Source: a bacterium
GTDB taxonomy: Archaea > Nanoarchaeota > Nanoarchaeia > Woesearchaeales > UBA10216
NCBI GenBank assembly: GCA_024206195.1
Contig: JAAGZO010000838.1
Coordinates: 1-37,606, forward strand
Length of the DNA stretch: 37,606 bases
Direction of reading: 5' to 3'
Shown here piece after piece: positions 16,029 through 23,845 of this stretch (position 1 is its first letter; each line of letters begins with the position of its first letter). Position numbers and translations under genes: made by a program. Below the pieces are notes generated by a model, which was not told the origin of the DNA, made no database searches, and saw only the letters and a program-made list of their open reading frames with translations.

Positions 16029-17953
16029 TAGGCTGCTTGAAAAGTTTGATCTTGTAATTTATTCTCAGTCTTAACACCAGGCTGCGTCTGCTCCATCATT
16101 AGTCTGCGCTGATCCTGCATTCCTAGTTGTGGTTCACCCTTGAGGTCTGGGTTCTGCACCTCTAACATCTCAGCTGCATCGTGAGTCTTCATGTGCTGAT
16201 CCTTCTTCTTGGATTCATCTAGCTTGGCGTGTAACATACGGTGCATAGCGTGATCCTGACCAACCTCGGCTGGTGGGGCTACCTTGCCCTTCAGGACTAA
16301 CTCATTCTCTTCACGTGCCACCTTCTCGTCTGGTGTTGGTGGGAATAGACGGTCAATCTCTGAGGCGTCCTTCTTGGAATCTTTGGCAATCTCTTTAGCG
16401 AGGAAGCGGATATTTGTGTCAGGTACACCGGAGAGGACTGAAAATAGGTTGGTGTCGGCCTGTAGTTGATTGAGACGCTTGGCCTCAGATAGCACAGACG
16501 ATTCTACCTTCACTATCGGATCTAGGTTCTTAGAGATTATGTCATCCTTTTTAAGGGTCCTCATCGCCTCGCCTTGCACTCCCCTAATGGCAACAACCTT
16601 CTCCTCGAATGACCCCATGTGTCGTTTATACATTCTGTACCATTCCTCCCAGAAGTCTCTCTCAGACCAACCAAATACCTTGGAGATCTTAGAAAACCGC
16701 TGATCTACGTTCTGTTGCACGGAGGCTATTTCTGTAGCAGTCTTATTTTCACTTGATACCTGTCCTTGCTGGATGTTGGGAGTTGCAGCAGCTGTCTGGC
16801 CAATACTTCTTAGGCTCTGGACAGTCCAGTCTACAACACCGATTGGGGGTACATCCTTAGGAATAGGTGTTAGGGCAGCTCCAACTGGCCCATCGGCTGG
16901 GACATACTTGTTGAATTTCCATTCTTGGAGTGCTCTCTTGTTACGAATAACACGCTTATCATAGATGTAGCGTGGGTTTATTGCAGTTTCTACCGAATGT
17001 AGTGTAGCGTTGATCATCCGAGCGTTGGCTCTCTGTTTGTCCTCGGTGAGGCCGGCAACTGAGACACCATCCCAGGAATCTGGTTGTGGTGACATAGAAC
17101 GGTCAATGAATGGCCAGTATTCTGTGGATAGAACCTTGTAGCGGATAATCTCAGAGACACCATTAGCTAGTTCTACCATTACCTTCTTGCCCTTCCAGCT
17201 GGTGAACCAACGAAGGATTGGGAATGATCTGTTGTCACCTTTAAAGTCTTCCTGATCATCCTGATAAAAGTTGGTGTGACCCTCTGCCTGACTACGGCGA
17301 TCTCTCTGTTGTGAAAAGTCCTCACCAGAGTTGATGGGGATTTTCTCATTCTTGAGGGCATCTGGGTCAATCTCTTTGTAGGCTTTATTCTGCTCGATGT
17401 CCTTGTTAGTCATAATGACCTCGAAGCCTAGAAATCTAGTAGCTCCACGTCCCTTGCTGTCACCATTAACGGATGTAGCTTTAGGATCACGGAAGGTTGT
17501 CATGGGGTTCATAATCTCTGGCACTGGACACTTATTCTTGCTGTCCCACTCTAGCATCATCACTAGGCTGCGACCAAAGAATAGGGCGTTCCAGATCCAG
17601 CTATAACGGATGGAATCCATATCCATGAGGTCATAGTCGTATTCTGTGAGAAAGGTTAGGTTCTCAGCCAGTTCCTCGTCTTGGTTGTCACGCTTCACCC
17701 ATCGAACTCTTGGCTGATCATCATAGAGGGCAGCCATCATCGTATCTTGTGTAGAATACATCATGTTGTCTGAGACGGTCATCGCCTCCTTGTCTTGGTT
17801 GTAGTAGATATTGAGCTGGATTAATTTCCGCTCCCACCATTTCACCATAAAATCGGACGAGTACTTGAACTCGGAGTTGATCTGAGCGACTAGCCCATCC
17901 TTATCCTCAAGTCCTTTGAACTCGACATCTGACGGTTGTTTTCTTTCAGCCAT
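16028..17953 (-). CDS. portal protein
   Basis: This 641-aa protein forms the dodecameric DNA channel at one capsid vertex. Length and order match P22-like portals (about 720 aa in P22). Recognisable stretches are MMAALYDDQPRVRW (about 72-85), the stem/wing segment SWDGVSVAGLTEDKQRANAR (about 293-312) and a helix-rich C-terminus rich in Lys, Glu and Gln. The final 90 residues (KKDQHMKTHDAAEML onward) resemble a barrel-like coiled extension. It starts at ATG 17953 downstream of a predicted promoter. Confidence 0.8.
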   Translation of the reverse strand: MAERKQPSDVEFKGLEDKDGLVAQINSEFKYSSDFMVKWWERKLIQLNIYYNQDKEAMTVSDNMMYSTQDTMMAALYDDQPRVRWVKRDNQDEELAENLTFLTEYDYDLMDMDSIRYSWIWNALFFGRSLVMMLEWDSKNKCPVPEIMNPMTTFRDPKATSVNGDSKGRGATRFLGFEVIMTNKDIEQNKAYKEIDPDALKNEKIPINSGEDFSQQRDRRSQAEGHTNFYQDDQEDFKGDNRSFPILRWFTSWKGKKVMVELANGVSEIIRYKVLSTEYWPFIDRSMSPQPDSWDGVSVAGLTEDKQRANARMINATLHSVETAINPRYIYDKRVIRNKRALQEWKFNKYVPADGPVGAALTPIPKDVPPIGVVDWTVQSLRSIGQTAAATPNIQQGQVSSENKTATEIASVQQNVDQRFSKISKVFGWSERDFWEEWYRMYKRHMGSFEEKVVAIRGVQGEAMRTLKKDDIISKNLDPIVKVESSVLSEAKRLNQLQADTNLFSVLSGVPDTNIRFLAKEIAKDSKKDASEIDRLFPPTPDEKVAREENELVLKGKVAPPAEVGQDHAMHRMLHAKLDESKKKDQHMKTHDAAEMLEVQNPDLKGEPQLGMQDQRRLMMEQTQPGVKTENKLQDQTFQAA

Positions 17954-17981
17954 AATTCGGTATTTAAAATGCTCTACACTA

Positions 17982-18019
17982 AATATAGAGGGTTTTCAAT
18001 AAGTTGTTAACAAGTTATT
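17982..18019 (-). promoter_or_regulatory. predicted promoter overlapping a palindrome, upstream of portal
   Basis: On the minus strand, TTAACA (18005-18010) is separated by 17 nt from TATATT (17982-17987), a good sigma70-type spacing. The -35 lies inside an almost perfect 22-nt palindrome at 17998-18019 with core TTGTTAACAA and AATAA/TTATT arms (one mismatched pair). A regulator could bind here to switch the portal-to-tail late genes. Confidence 0.45.
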
Positions 18020-18200
18020 AACAGTCGTTGGACAGTGTGTCCCTACTTATAGTCTCAATTTCCTTTATCAGTGTGGATTTACGTGCTTCGATCTGGGACA
18101 ACTCGATGAACTTTTTTACTATCTCATCATCCCATCCCCACTTGTTCCTGGTGAATTGCTTGCAAATAGCAGCCGGTGTGCGGCCTGATGTTATAACCAT
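18018..18200 (-). CDS. 60-aa small protein, possible DNA-binding
   Basis: The product (MVITSGRTPAAICKQFTRNK) has a short polar start, then a basic helix and an acidic one (WDDEIVKKFIELSQIEARKS). It may hold a helix-turn-helix-like segment around residues 5-30. Its stop overlaps the palindrome upstream of the portal. Frame and composition look coding, but the gene is short and unrecognised. Confidence 0.4.
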   Translation of the reverse strand: MVITSGRTPAAICKQFTRNKWGWDDEIVKKFIELSQIEARKSTLIKEIETISRDTLSNDC

Positions 18201-18249
18201 AATTTTGAGTTTAGTTGGTTTATTAATCTTCTTTGGTTAATTCTAAGGT

Positions 18250-18585
18250 TTAGAATTTAGTTTGATCATCCTCATAATTCATCTGGACATCTTGGTCTAC
18301 TTTTTCAACTCTCGGACCGGTGTCTATTTTGTGATTAGCACAGAGAAGTTCTAAGAGTTCTATCACTCTGTCATTTGCGACAGGTGTTTCTTGCTCCACT
18401 CCTTGCTCTAGTCCTCGTTGTCGCAAACCTTCAAGAGAAATGACGCAATAGACGGTTTTTCCTCTCCCATCCAATATCTCGATGTAGTTCTCTGGATTGG
18501 TAGATAGGAAGCCAAGAACTCGCTTTGTGTCTCTCTGTAGCTCCCTTAATTTCATCGAACTTGTCAGCGGCTTTTTTAGCTTCAT
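18250..18585 (-). CDS. 111-aa protein, Phd/YefM-like N-terminus
   Basis: Residues 9-55 (SSMKLRELQRDTKRVLGFLS, then EILDGRGKTVYCVISLEGL) show the order of Phd/YefM antitoxins: a short helix, a second helix and two strands with GK then V-I-S-L-E. The C-terminal half is acidic and helical. No toxin partner is adjacent (neighbours are terminase and portal), so a lone antitoxin, operator-binding regulator or anti-abortive-infection protein are all possible. Similarity judged by eye only. Confidence 0.4.
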   Translation of the reverse strand: MKLKKPLTSSMKLRELQRDTKRVLGFLSTNPENYIEILDGRGKTVYCVISLEGLRQRGLEQGVEQETPVANDRVIELLELLCANHKIDTGPRVEKVDQDVQMNYEDDQTKF

Positions 18586-18615
18586 GATGCGATTAAATAT
18601 AGTTTGTCGCCAATA

Positions 18616-19926
18616 TTATGCCACATCTGAAGGATCGTAAGGTAATTCTGAGACATCTTCATAGTCTGCTTCCTCATCATAAACAGGAGGATTGTAGGAT
18701 ACAGCCATGTATCTGAAAGCATCTGCTGCGTGACTAGTCCAGTCGTGGAGTGGGTTTTGCCTGAATGTCTGTTTCTTGTCATCCCATTCACGCCGATATT
18801 GTGAGAGTGCTTCTAGTAATTCTGCACATTTATCCTTCTCAAACCAGCACTTGTCGAAGATTGTGCGGCCCTGATTTATGCCGTCCTGAATACTGAGCAT
18901 TGGGGCGTGGAGTACGTTTAGGTCGTAGGACTGGGCTACCTCAGCCACACTCTTGCCGTCTGTCATGCTCTTAGTTCTAGCATCATGAGGGAAGAAATGA
19001 TCACCGTACTTGTATCCCCTCTCTCGTAGCACTGCGATGTAGTCTGGCATTGCCATTCCTGAGTTTGCGTAGAAATCTATCACCCTGATTTCCTTGCCGT
19101 AGAACTGCGTGAAGACTATGGCGGTGTCATCCTTGAATCCTATGTCCCAGTATGTGTTTACAGGTAGGGCACGGTCATAGATTCCTGAACAGAGGCGTTG
19201 ATCAGCTATTGCACGTTTCATCTCCTCTGAATAGTAGGCACCACGAATAGCAGCAGACCAGCTACACTCATACTCCTGAGCATATTCGTCACTAGTCATC
19301 ATCTTTTTAGAGTCCTCTAGCTCTGCTTCGGCCACATATTGCGTATCAATGGCTTTGTGTAGAATCTTGTACCAACCCTCCCCTGCACCCTGCCAAACGT
19401 CATAGAAGTGATTCTTGCCCTTAGGAGTGCCAATAAATATAGCGTAGCCCTCTCGGTCTGAGAGTGTAGGTCGTATCACCTCTGAAAATAGGCTAGGTCT
19501 AATCTGTGCGTACTCATCCATCACCACACCGTCTAGGTATATTCCTCTGAGTGAGTCTGGGTTATCTGCACCATAGAGCCGTATTCTAGCACCATTGGGA
19601 AAGTCTATTCTGAGTTCACTCTCATTCACCACTCGTCCTGGTATTACGCTTGTGTAGTGCTTTAAATAGTCCCAGGCTATGTTCTTAGCCATCGAATATG
19701 TTGGTGCAATGTAGGCGTAGCGTGGGTTTCTAACATCAATCCCCTTCTTTTTCATCCTTTCTACCTCATCCTTTGATGTTCTTGTGAGAGCGTCTTTTAT
19801 TACTTGATTAATCACCATGACGGTTTTACCAAACCTTCTGTGAGTTACTAGTATGTTCCAGCGTTTGATGTTGTCATGGAAGTGCTCTTGTAGTGGTCTA
19901 GGCTTATATGGGATTGTTATTTCCAC
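18616..19926 (-). CDS. terL: terminase large subunit (packaging ATPase-nuclease)
   Basis: The 436-aa protein packages DNA through the portal. Walker A is THRRFGKT at residues 28-35, Walker B is VVMDE at 134-138 followed by the coupling region. The C-terminal RNase H-like nuclease shows D261 in NTYWDIGFKDDT and D402 in SHAADAF, with an intervening HDA at 314-316. The length is typical. It overlaps the small-subunit stop by 10 nt and ends in an acidic tail (EDVSELPYDPSDVA). Confidence 0.92.
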   Translation of the reverse strand: MEITIPYKPRPLQEHFHDNIKRWNILVTHRRFGKTVMVINQVIKDALTRTSKDEVERMKKKGIDVRNPRYAYIAPTYSMAKNIAWDYLKHYTSVIPGRVVNESELRIDFPNGARIRLYGADNPDSLRGIYLDGVVMDEYAQIRPSLFSEVIRPTLSDREGYAIFIGTPKGKNHFYDVWQGAGEGWYKILHKAIDTQYVAEAELEDSKKMMTSDEYAQEYECSWSAAIRGAYYSEEMKRAIADQRLCSGIYDRALPVNTYWDIGFKDDTAIVFTQFYGKEIRVIDFYANSGMAMPDYIAVLRERGYKYGDHFFPHDARTKSMTDGKSVAEVAQSYDLNVLHAPMLSIQDGINQGRTIFDKCWFEKDKCAELLEALSQYRREWDDKKQTFRQNPLHDWTSHAADAFRYMAVSYNPPVYDEEADYEDVSELPYDPSDVA

Positions 19927-20255
19927 TTGAATGTAATTTCTGTGTTCTCTGTGCTCTCTCCCTTGAGTAGTTGTATCTTCTCAGTTAGTACTGATAGTGC
20001 TCTAGTTAAATCACCGTATGCTGCTTTATCTCTAGTACAAGCCATTCTCTCAATCACTGCATCACGTTCCTTAACCATCTTGTTTACGATTGGTTCTGCT
20101 ATTTCCTTAAACCCTTTACTCTCTGTTACCTTAGTAGGAGCTTTAGCTGTATTTGAGGAATATCCTGCATCTTCTAGTGCTTTTCCCTTGCTTTTCACAT
20201 TTCTACCATTTTCTACCAAGTTGGCAACCGCTCTTTTTTGTCTTTCAGTTGGCAT
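19917..20255 (-). CDS. terS: terminase small subunit
   Basis: The 112-aa product begins MPTERQKRAVANLVENGRNV with a helix-turn-helix-like segment (AVANLVENG, then KALEDAGYSS) followed by an oligomerisation helix (EIAEPIVNKMVKERDAVIER). This is the layout of small terminase subunits that recognise the packaging site. It overlaps the large subunit by 10 nt and immediately follows a 90-aa gene. Confidence 0.75.
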   Translation of the reverse strand: MPTERQKRAVANLVENGRNVKSKGKALEDAGYSSNTAKAPTKVTESKGFKEIAEPIVNKMVKERDAVIERMACTRDKAAYGDLTRALSVLTEKIQLLKGESTENTEITFKWK

Positions 20256-20528
20256 TTATTTTCTAAAAAACAGTGCGCTACCTATAGAATCTCTGAGTTG
20301 TAGATCTACTAGTTTTGGTTTCTCCTGCTTGGTTACTATTATTCCTTCTTCTGGATCTATTCTGATATTCGTATAAGTATTATCTTCTAGGATTCTTATG
20401 GCTGTGTAGCCTATCTCTAGGTCTAGTTTCTTGAGTCGTTCTAGCTCCTTGGGAATATCTTCAACCCCTATCTGGTTTATTCCTGGTCTACCTCTGCTGT
20501 CCTTGTAGAGTATTGCTGCTTCTATCAT
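20256..20528 (-). CDS. 90-aa hypothetical protein upstream of terminase
   Basis: The product (MIEAAILYKDSRGRPGINQI) has alternating strands and charged turns (YTAIRILEDNTYTNIRIDPE). It ends in a basic FFRK. Its stop is one base before the terS start, and the 55-aa gene upstream overlaps its start by 41 nt. No function recognised; a small phage-specific regulator or packaging accessory is possible. Confidence 0.45.
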   Translation of the reverse strand: MIEAAILYKDSRGRPGINQIGVEDIPKELERLKKLDLEIGYTAIRILEDNTYTNIRIDPEEGIIVTKQEKPKLVDLQLRDSIGSALFFRK

Positions 20529-20655
20529 TTGTTTGTTCTATTAGAGATTTAATTAGTAGGTCTCTTTGCTCTTCTGTTATAGAGCCGTTTTCTTGTGCTT
20601 TGTTAGCTCTGTCTATACTTTCTGTTAGTAGAGCTGCCTTCTTTTTATCATTCAT
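20488..20655 (-). CDS. 55-aa small helical protein overlapping the next gene
   Basis: Starting at ATG 20655, it reads MNDKKKAALLTESIDRANKA and continues as a helical protein, with GSITEEQRDLLIKSL near residues 25-39, to a TAG at 20488. The start overlaps the stop of the 31-aa gene (ATGAATGA) and the 3' end overlaps the 90-aa gene by 41 nt in another frame. The clean helical composition and linked starts support it. Function unknown. Confidence 0.4.
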   Translation of the reverse strand: MNDKKKAALLTESIDRANKAQENGSITEEQRDLLIKSLIEQTNDRSSNTLQGQQR

Positions 20656-20743
20656 GATCGTCTATAAATTCTGGGTCCTCTAACTCTTCTGGTAGAGGGT
20701 CTTGTTCTTCTTCCTTCTCTCTAAAGATTTTCCAGTATTTCAT
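20648..20743 (-). CDS. 31-aa acidic micro-protein
   Basis: It starts at ATG 20743, inside the end of the 137-aa gene, and reads MKYWKIFREKEEEQDPLPEE then a short acidic tail to TGA at 20648. It links the 137-aa gene to the 55-aa gene by overlapping starts and stops, a common phage operon pattern. It is short enough that coding is uncertain. Confidence 0.3.
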   Translation of the reverse strand: MKYWKIFREKEEEQDPLPEELEDPEFIDDHE

Positions 20744-21134
20744 AAAACTTAATATCTCCATCCTCTTCTACTGCTAAGGATTGAACTGCTTTTACCATAT
20801 CGCCCTCTGGTTTGTAGAGAGTTACACCTATAGCGTCTTCCGACTCCATGCCGAAAAAGACAGGACAAGGGGATGCTTCTTGTATCTTGTGCTTTAGGTT
20901 CTCTCCTAGTAGTTCTTCTGGGGTTTTACCTAGAAAGAAAAACTCATCACCCCTCTCGATTAGTCTTACGTCAATAGCATCTACTACATTATCCTCCTTC
21001 TGGAATAGTACCATCATCGTATAGGTTTTAGCGTTGCCTACATCCTGGCCCTTTTCCCATGATTCTTCTTCTTTGTAGATCTCAAAGAACTTAGGGTGGC
21101 CTTTAATCTTCTTTAGTATTTCTTCTTTATTCAT
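20721..21134 (-). CDS. 137-aa hypothetical protein
   Basis: The product (MNKEEILKKIKGHPKFFEIY) has a basic helical start, a strand-rich middle (YTMMVLFQKEDNVVDAIDVR) and an acidic end. No motif or membrane segment is evident. Its ATG overlaps the upstream stop by one base, so it is coupled to the 91-aa gene. Not recognised. Confidence 0.45.
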   Translation of the reverse strand: MNKEEILKKIKGHPKFFEIYKEEESWEKGQDVGNAKTYTMMVLFQKEDNVVDAIDVRLIERGDEFFFLGKTPEELLGENLKHKIQEASPCPVFFGMESEDAIGVTLYKPEGDMVKAVQSLAVEEDGDIKFYEILENL

Positions 21135-21409
21135 TATTCTGGTTTAACACTCTCGATATAGTCTATGAGTGCCTTCTTAGCAAAGGCTAGGAGCGGTGAT
21201 TCTTCTATTAGTTTCTTGATCTCAGCTATCTCTACTTTATCCAATTCCACTTCCTTACCGGCGAAAATCGTACGGGCTGTTTCTACTAGGCTAAGGTCTT
21301 TAGCACTAGAGTACACTAAATTAGCAAGCTCCTTGTGAAAACCCTCTTGCCCTGGATGTTTTTTACCCTCGAGATCCACGAGGTCTACTTTGGTGAAGTT
21401 GTACTTCAT
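21134..21409 (-). CDS. 91-aa phage hypothetical protein
   Basis: The 91-aa protein (MKYNFTKVDLVDLEGKKHPG) is followed by a helical part (FHKELANLVYSSAKDLSLVE, then KVEIAEIKKLIEESPLLA). A similar start-with-DLEG text occurs in short phage proteins encoded near terminase genes, but I cannot name a role. It starts after an AT-rich leader with no Shine-Dalgarno site. Confidence 0.45.
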   Translation of the reverse strand: MKYNFTKVDLVDLEGKKHPGQEGFHKELANLVYSSAKDLSLVETARTIFAGKEVELDKVEIAEIKKLIEESPLLAFAKKALIDYIESVKPE

Positions 21410-21461
21410 AGTATTTGATATTTAATTGTAATTATATTGTAACAGGAATTACTTTAGCTCG

Positions 21462-21659
21462 TCAAACTTCTATACCCCAATCATCTCTTTCGTCTAGATA
21501 GAATATTACTATATTAGCAAGAATAATTAGTAGGCATATAGTGATTAGGATAGCGGCTATTATCTTAATCTCTAAGTAGGCCAGGATCGCTGCCACTATA
21601 CTAATAGGTATAACAGCTAATAGAGCCGTTGCTGCATGTAGAACTATTTTATGATTCAT
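21462..21659 (-). CDS. 65-aa two-helix membrane protein
   Basis: Two hydrophobic helices lie at about residues 4-26 and 29-53 (KIIAAILITICLLIILANIV), with a short acidic C-terminus (YLDERDDWGIEV). It overlaps the stop of the upstream gene by 4 nt. Such small membrane proteins in the early region may act on the host envelope or in superinfection exclusion. No holin signature beyond size and topology. Confidence 0.5.
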   Translation of the reverse strand: MNHKIVLHAATALLAVIPISIVAAILAYLEIKIIAAILITICLLIILANIVIFYLDERDDWGIEV

Positions 21660-22198
21660 AATATTTTTTTAAGTCTAGAAAGTGCCGCCGATGCCTGCTC
21701 CTTGGTGTGAAAGGCTAGGCCATGATCCCAAACAATATTATCAGCCTTGGTATTACACCAATCGCAATCAGTAATAAACTGGCCATCGATATACCAATAC
21801 TCCTCCCCCTTCTTCGGCTTTTCGTAGGGCTTGAAGAAACTAAAACCAAGTGCCGCTGAATTTTCACCATCATCATCAACAACCCTAATCAAGTCGGACT
21901 GCTCAAAAGCAAGATTAACTACTCGATACACCATCCCCTTAGTTATCCCCGGAGCCTCTTTCACAGCCTCAACCCTCATCCCCTCCTTGAACTCTGGGGC
22001 TTTCTTCTCCAGCTCTTCATCTACGATAGTCATTCTTTCACCGCAGCCCGGACAATCATATATTGTCTTTTCTTTGAACGCATTGTAGTCCTTGATTAGT
22101 TCGTTGGTTTTTTCAAAAAGCTTGTCTACAGTCTTAAACATCAAGTCTTGTTTGGAGTTGGTGTAGGAGTTGTCAAAAGGGATTGGCTTAATTGTCAT
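21656..22198 (-). CDS. 180-aa zinc-ribbon-type protein
   Basis: Two cysteine pairs are visible, CPGCGERM at about residues 49-56 and CDWCNT about 146-151, which could bind one zinc or two. Between them is a small beta barrel-like stretch (MRVEAVKEAPGITKGMVYRV, then DLIRVVDDDGENSAALGFSF). The N-terminal 40 residues are helical. It may bind nucleic acid. The gene starts after a GGTTGT leader and lies 24 nt from the 153-aa gene. Confidence 0.5.
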   Translation of the reverse strand: MTIKPIPFDNSYTNSKQDLMFKTVDKLFEKTNELIKDYNAFKEKTIYDCPGCGERMTIVDEELEKKAPEFKEGMRVEAVKEAPGITKGMVYRVVNLAFEQSDLIRVVDDDGENSAALGFSFFKPYEKPKKGEEYWYIDGQFITDCDWCNTKADNIVWDHGLAFHTKEQASAALSRLKKIL

Positions 22199-22222
22199 TG
22201 GTTGTGGTTATAAATATAAAGA

Positions 22223-22684
22223 TCACTTAGATAATAATTCAAGTATTTCAGATCTTGCTCTAGCTGCCGCAATATTGGCAACCATTTCTTCAGAGAATGG
22301 GCTGTCTTCAGATTCAACCTCCATTAATAAGCTTTGATATATCTCCTGATATTCGTCTTGATGTCCTTCTATCCAAGAGTCTATCCTCTCTTTTAGCTCA
22401 CGCTTCTCCTTCTGTTTTTCATGATCTCTTTTCTGGTACTCAGAGTGGATATTCTTAGTATTACTGATCTCCCTAATCTTTTCAAATTCACTATTAGTCA
22501 AGACCCGTATTTCAGCACCGAACTTAGGATAAGCCTCACCCTTGATAGTTATGAATTGATCGGCTGAATTTATATTCTCTCGTATTTTACGAGCATCTTC
22601 CGACATCAAGAGAAATTCTTTATACCCATCACTATGTTTGATAATCAGTTTGTGAGTTGGAATCTGTGTTGATAATTCTGTCAT
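22223..22684 (-). CDS. 153-aa helical protein next to the replication initiator
   Basis: Residues 1-65 look like strands (THKLIIKHSDGYKEFLLMSE, FITIKGEAYPKFGAEI), then a long charged helix (about 70-115, KRDHEKQKEKRELKERIDSW) and a final short helix. It starts 4 nt after the initiator's stop. It may be a replication accessory such as a helicase loader. No Walker motif is present, so that is only a guess. Confidence 0.4.
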   Translation of the reverse strand: MTELSTQIPTHKLIIKHSDGYKEFLLMSEDARKIRENINSADQFITIKGEAYPKFGAEIRVLTNSEFEKIREISNTKNIHSEYQKRDHEKQKEKRELKERIDSWIEGHQDEYQEIYQSLLMEVESEDSPFSEEMVANIAAARARSEILELLSK

Positions 22685-22688
22685 GGTG

Positions 22689-23435
22689 TTATGAAATATT
22701 TAAGCCGCCCCTTTCTTTGGGGCGGATAGAAATAGGGCTGGCGGTACTTGTAGATTTCATTTGGCCGTAAAGGTATTTAATGGAATTGCAGTTCTTGGCC
22801 TTGAAGTCATCACCAAGGATAAGCTGGAGGCGGGCGGTAAACTCTTGCTTCTCAATTTTCTTAAAAAGGTTATTAAAATGGTGGGCGTACCAACGCTGTT
22901 GTTTTTGTGGTTCTTTAAAGTCATCTAGTTTAACAGTTTTCTTTAAAGCTAATAACATATCATTTATTTCTTTGTTGCCGTGTTGAGCCTTAGGCTCTAC
23001 TACGTTAGTAGTCTTAAGTTTAGTTAGGTTAGGTTTAGTTAGGTTAGGTAGACCAGGCTGTCGGAGCCTGTCGGAGGCTGTCGGAGCCTGTACTTTATCT
23101 AATACAGGAGCAGGTATTCTATCCATTGATCTTTTTATCCCCTCTTTAACACTGGGATTGCTGTTTTGGTTCTTGACGAAATTGACAATATATATCCAAT
23201 TATTGATATAGTACATCTTTTTTGCTGCCGAAAACTTCTCCATTGCCTTAGTAAATACATCCTTAGTTATCCCACATTCAAATAAAATAGTCTTCTCAGA
23301 TATTTCATATATTCCGCAAATATCAGTATGTTCATTGCTAATGAAATAAAGAAAGATTAGTTTTTCGGTTGGTGTTAGGTCTTGAATAAATGGATCGCTC
23401 CAAAAATTCGTGTTAATCATTCTTTGCTTGGCCAT
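22689..23435 (-). CDS. replication initiator (replisome organiser-like)
   Basis: The 248-aa protein opens with MAKQRMINTNFWSDPFIQDL, PTEKLIFLYFISNEH, then a helix and wing segment that matches the winged-helix N-termini of phage replication proteins. Residues 100-140 form a linker rich in Pro, Thr and Lys, and the C-terminal part (about 150-245) is another helical domain. The linker's DNA contains tandem repeats (see 23018-23091), as in lambda O where the origin lies in the gene. It is the only visible replication protein on this strand. Confidence 0.7.
   Translation of the reverse strand: MAKQRMINTNFWSDPFIQDLTPTEKLIFLYFISNEHTDICGIYEISEKTILFECGITKDVFTKAMEKFSAAKKMYYINNWIYIVNFVKNQNSNPSVKEGIKRSMDRIPAPVLDKVQAPTASDRLRQPGLPNLTKPNLTKLKTTNVVEPKAQHGNKEINDMLLALKKTVKLDDFKEPQKQQRWYAHHFNNLFKKIEKQEFTARLQLILGDDFKAKNCNSIKYLYGQMKSTSTASPISIRPKERGGLNIS
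23018..23091. repeat. iteron-like tandem repeats inside the replication initiator gene
   Basis: Two adjacent 15-bp copies of GTTTAGTTAGGTTAG lie at 23018-23032 and 23033-23047. A second set of three 10-bp copies of CTGTCGGAG(C/G) lies at 23058-23087 with a partial fourth. The 10-bp period is one helical turn and is out of register with codons, so the repeats are not made by repeated amino acids. An AT-rich tract follows at about 22936-22975. Together this looks like a replication origin. Confidence 0.55.
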
Positions 23436-23577
23436 CTTTGTTTGTAAATTGTGTGTCCTTAAAAAGCTTCACCTTCTGGTGATAGGTAATGTCATTCACC
23501 TTCTGTATAAAATCATAGTCATCGAAATAAGTGAAGATGTCCGCAATGATCTGTTCTTTAGTTCGTTTGTCTTTCAT
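23413..23577 (-). CDS. 54-aa small protein overlapping the initiator start
   Basis: The ORF begins at ATG 23577 and reads MKDKRTKEQIIADIFTYFDD, then YDFIQKVNDITYHQKVKLFK, ending in ND at a TAA whose bases 23413-23415 lie inside the initiator gene start. The overlap of 23 nt with the initiator indicates coupling. The leader has no Shine-Dalgarno site. Helical, charged and unrecognised; perhaps a replication accessory. Confidence 0.45.
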   Translation of the reverse strand: MKDKRTKEQIIADIFTYFDDYDFIQKVNDITYHQKVKLFKDTQFTNKDGQAKND

Positions 23578-23623
23578 GTATGTACTGTTAATTGATTGTA
23601 GCTCTATGTTATCAGATGATTAG

Positions 23624-23657
23624 AAAAAAATCAACCCCAAAACCACGAGGGCTTTGG
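23624..23657 (-). terminator. attenuator-like hairpin in leftward leader
   Basis: On the minus strand CCAAAGCC (23650-23657) pairs with GGTTTTGG (23637-23644) around a 5-nt loop, followed 6 nt later by seven U (23624-23630). It lies between the leftward promoter at 23686-23694 and the first gene at 23577, so it could act as an attenuator. The 6-nt gap between stem and U-run is longer than in ideal terminators. Confidence 0.45.
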
Positions 23658-23685
23658 AGTAATCTTCTGAGCAATAACTAATATT

Positions 23686-23694
23686 ATTATACCA
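23686..23694 (-). promoter_or_regulatory. extended -10 promoter for leftward replication/late operon
   Basis: On the minus strand TGGTATAAT is an extended -10 (TGnTATAAT), which can work without a good -35; none was found at the standard spacing. Transcription would begin near 23679 and read the leader with the attenuator, then the 54-aa gene, the initiator and onward. Confidence 0.55.
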
Positions 23695-23810
23695 CAAAGC
23701 ACCTCCGCAAGTAGAGATGCTTAGTTATCGTGATAATGGGGTTGCTTGCAGGTTTATTATAACTCATAATACCCTTGCTGTTCGCCGAGCGGCGATAATA
23801 CTCGGCCAAT

Positions 23811-23833
23811 AAAAGGGGCTTATTGCCCTTTTT
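23811..23833. terminator. bidirectional A/U-flanked hairpin
   Basis: AAAAGGGGC at 23811-23819 pairs with GCCCTTTTT at 23825-23833 (one G-U pair, 5-nt loop). Both ends have A/T runs, so it could end transcripts from either side. It lies on the downstream side of the 95-aa gene terminator. Confidence 0.55.
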
Positions 23834-23845
23834 ATTTTGTATTAG

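Noticed and set aside
23024..23090. Initiator-gene repeats as a protein-level repeat only.
   Set aside because: The 15-bp pair does give a repeated NLTK-P residue pattern, but the 10-bp set is out of codon register, so a purely protein-level origin does not explain it.
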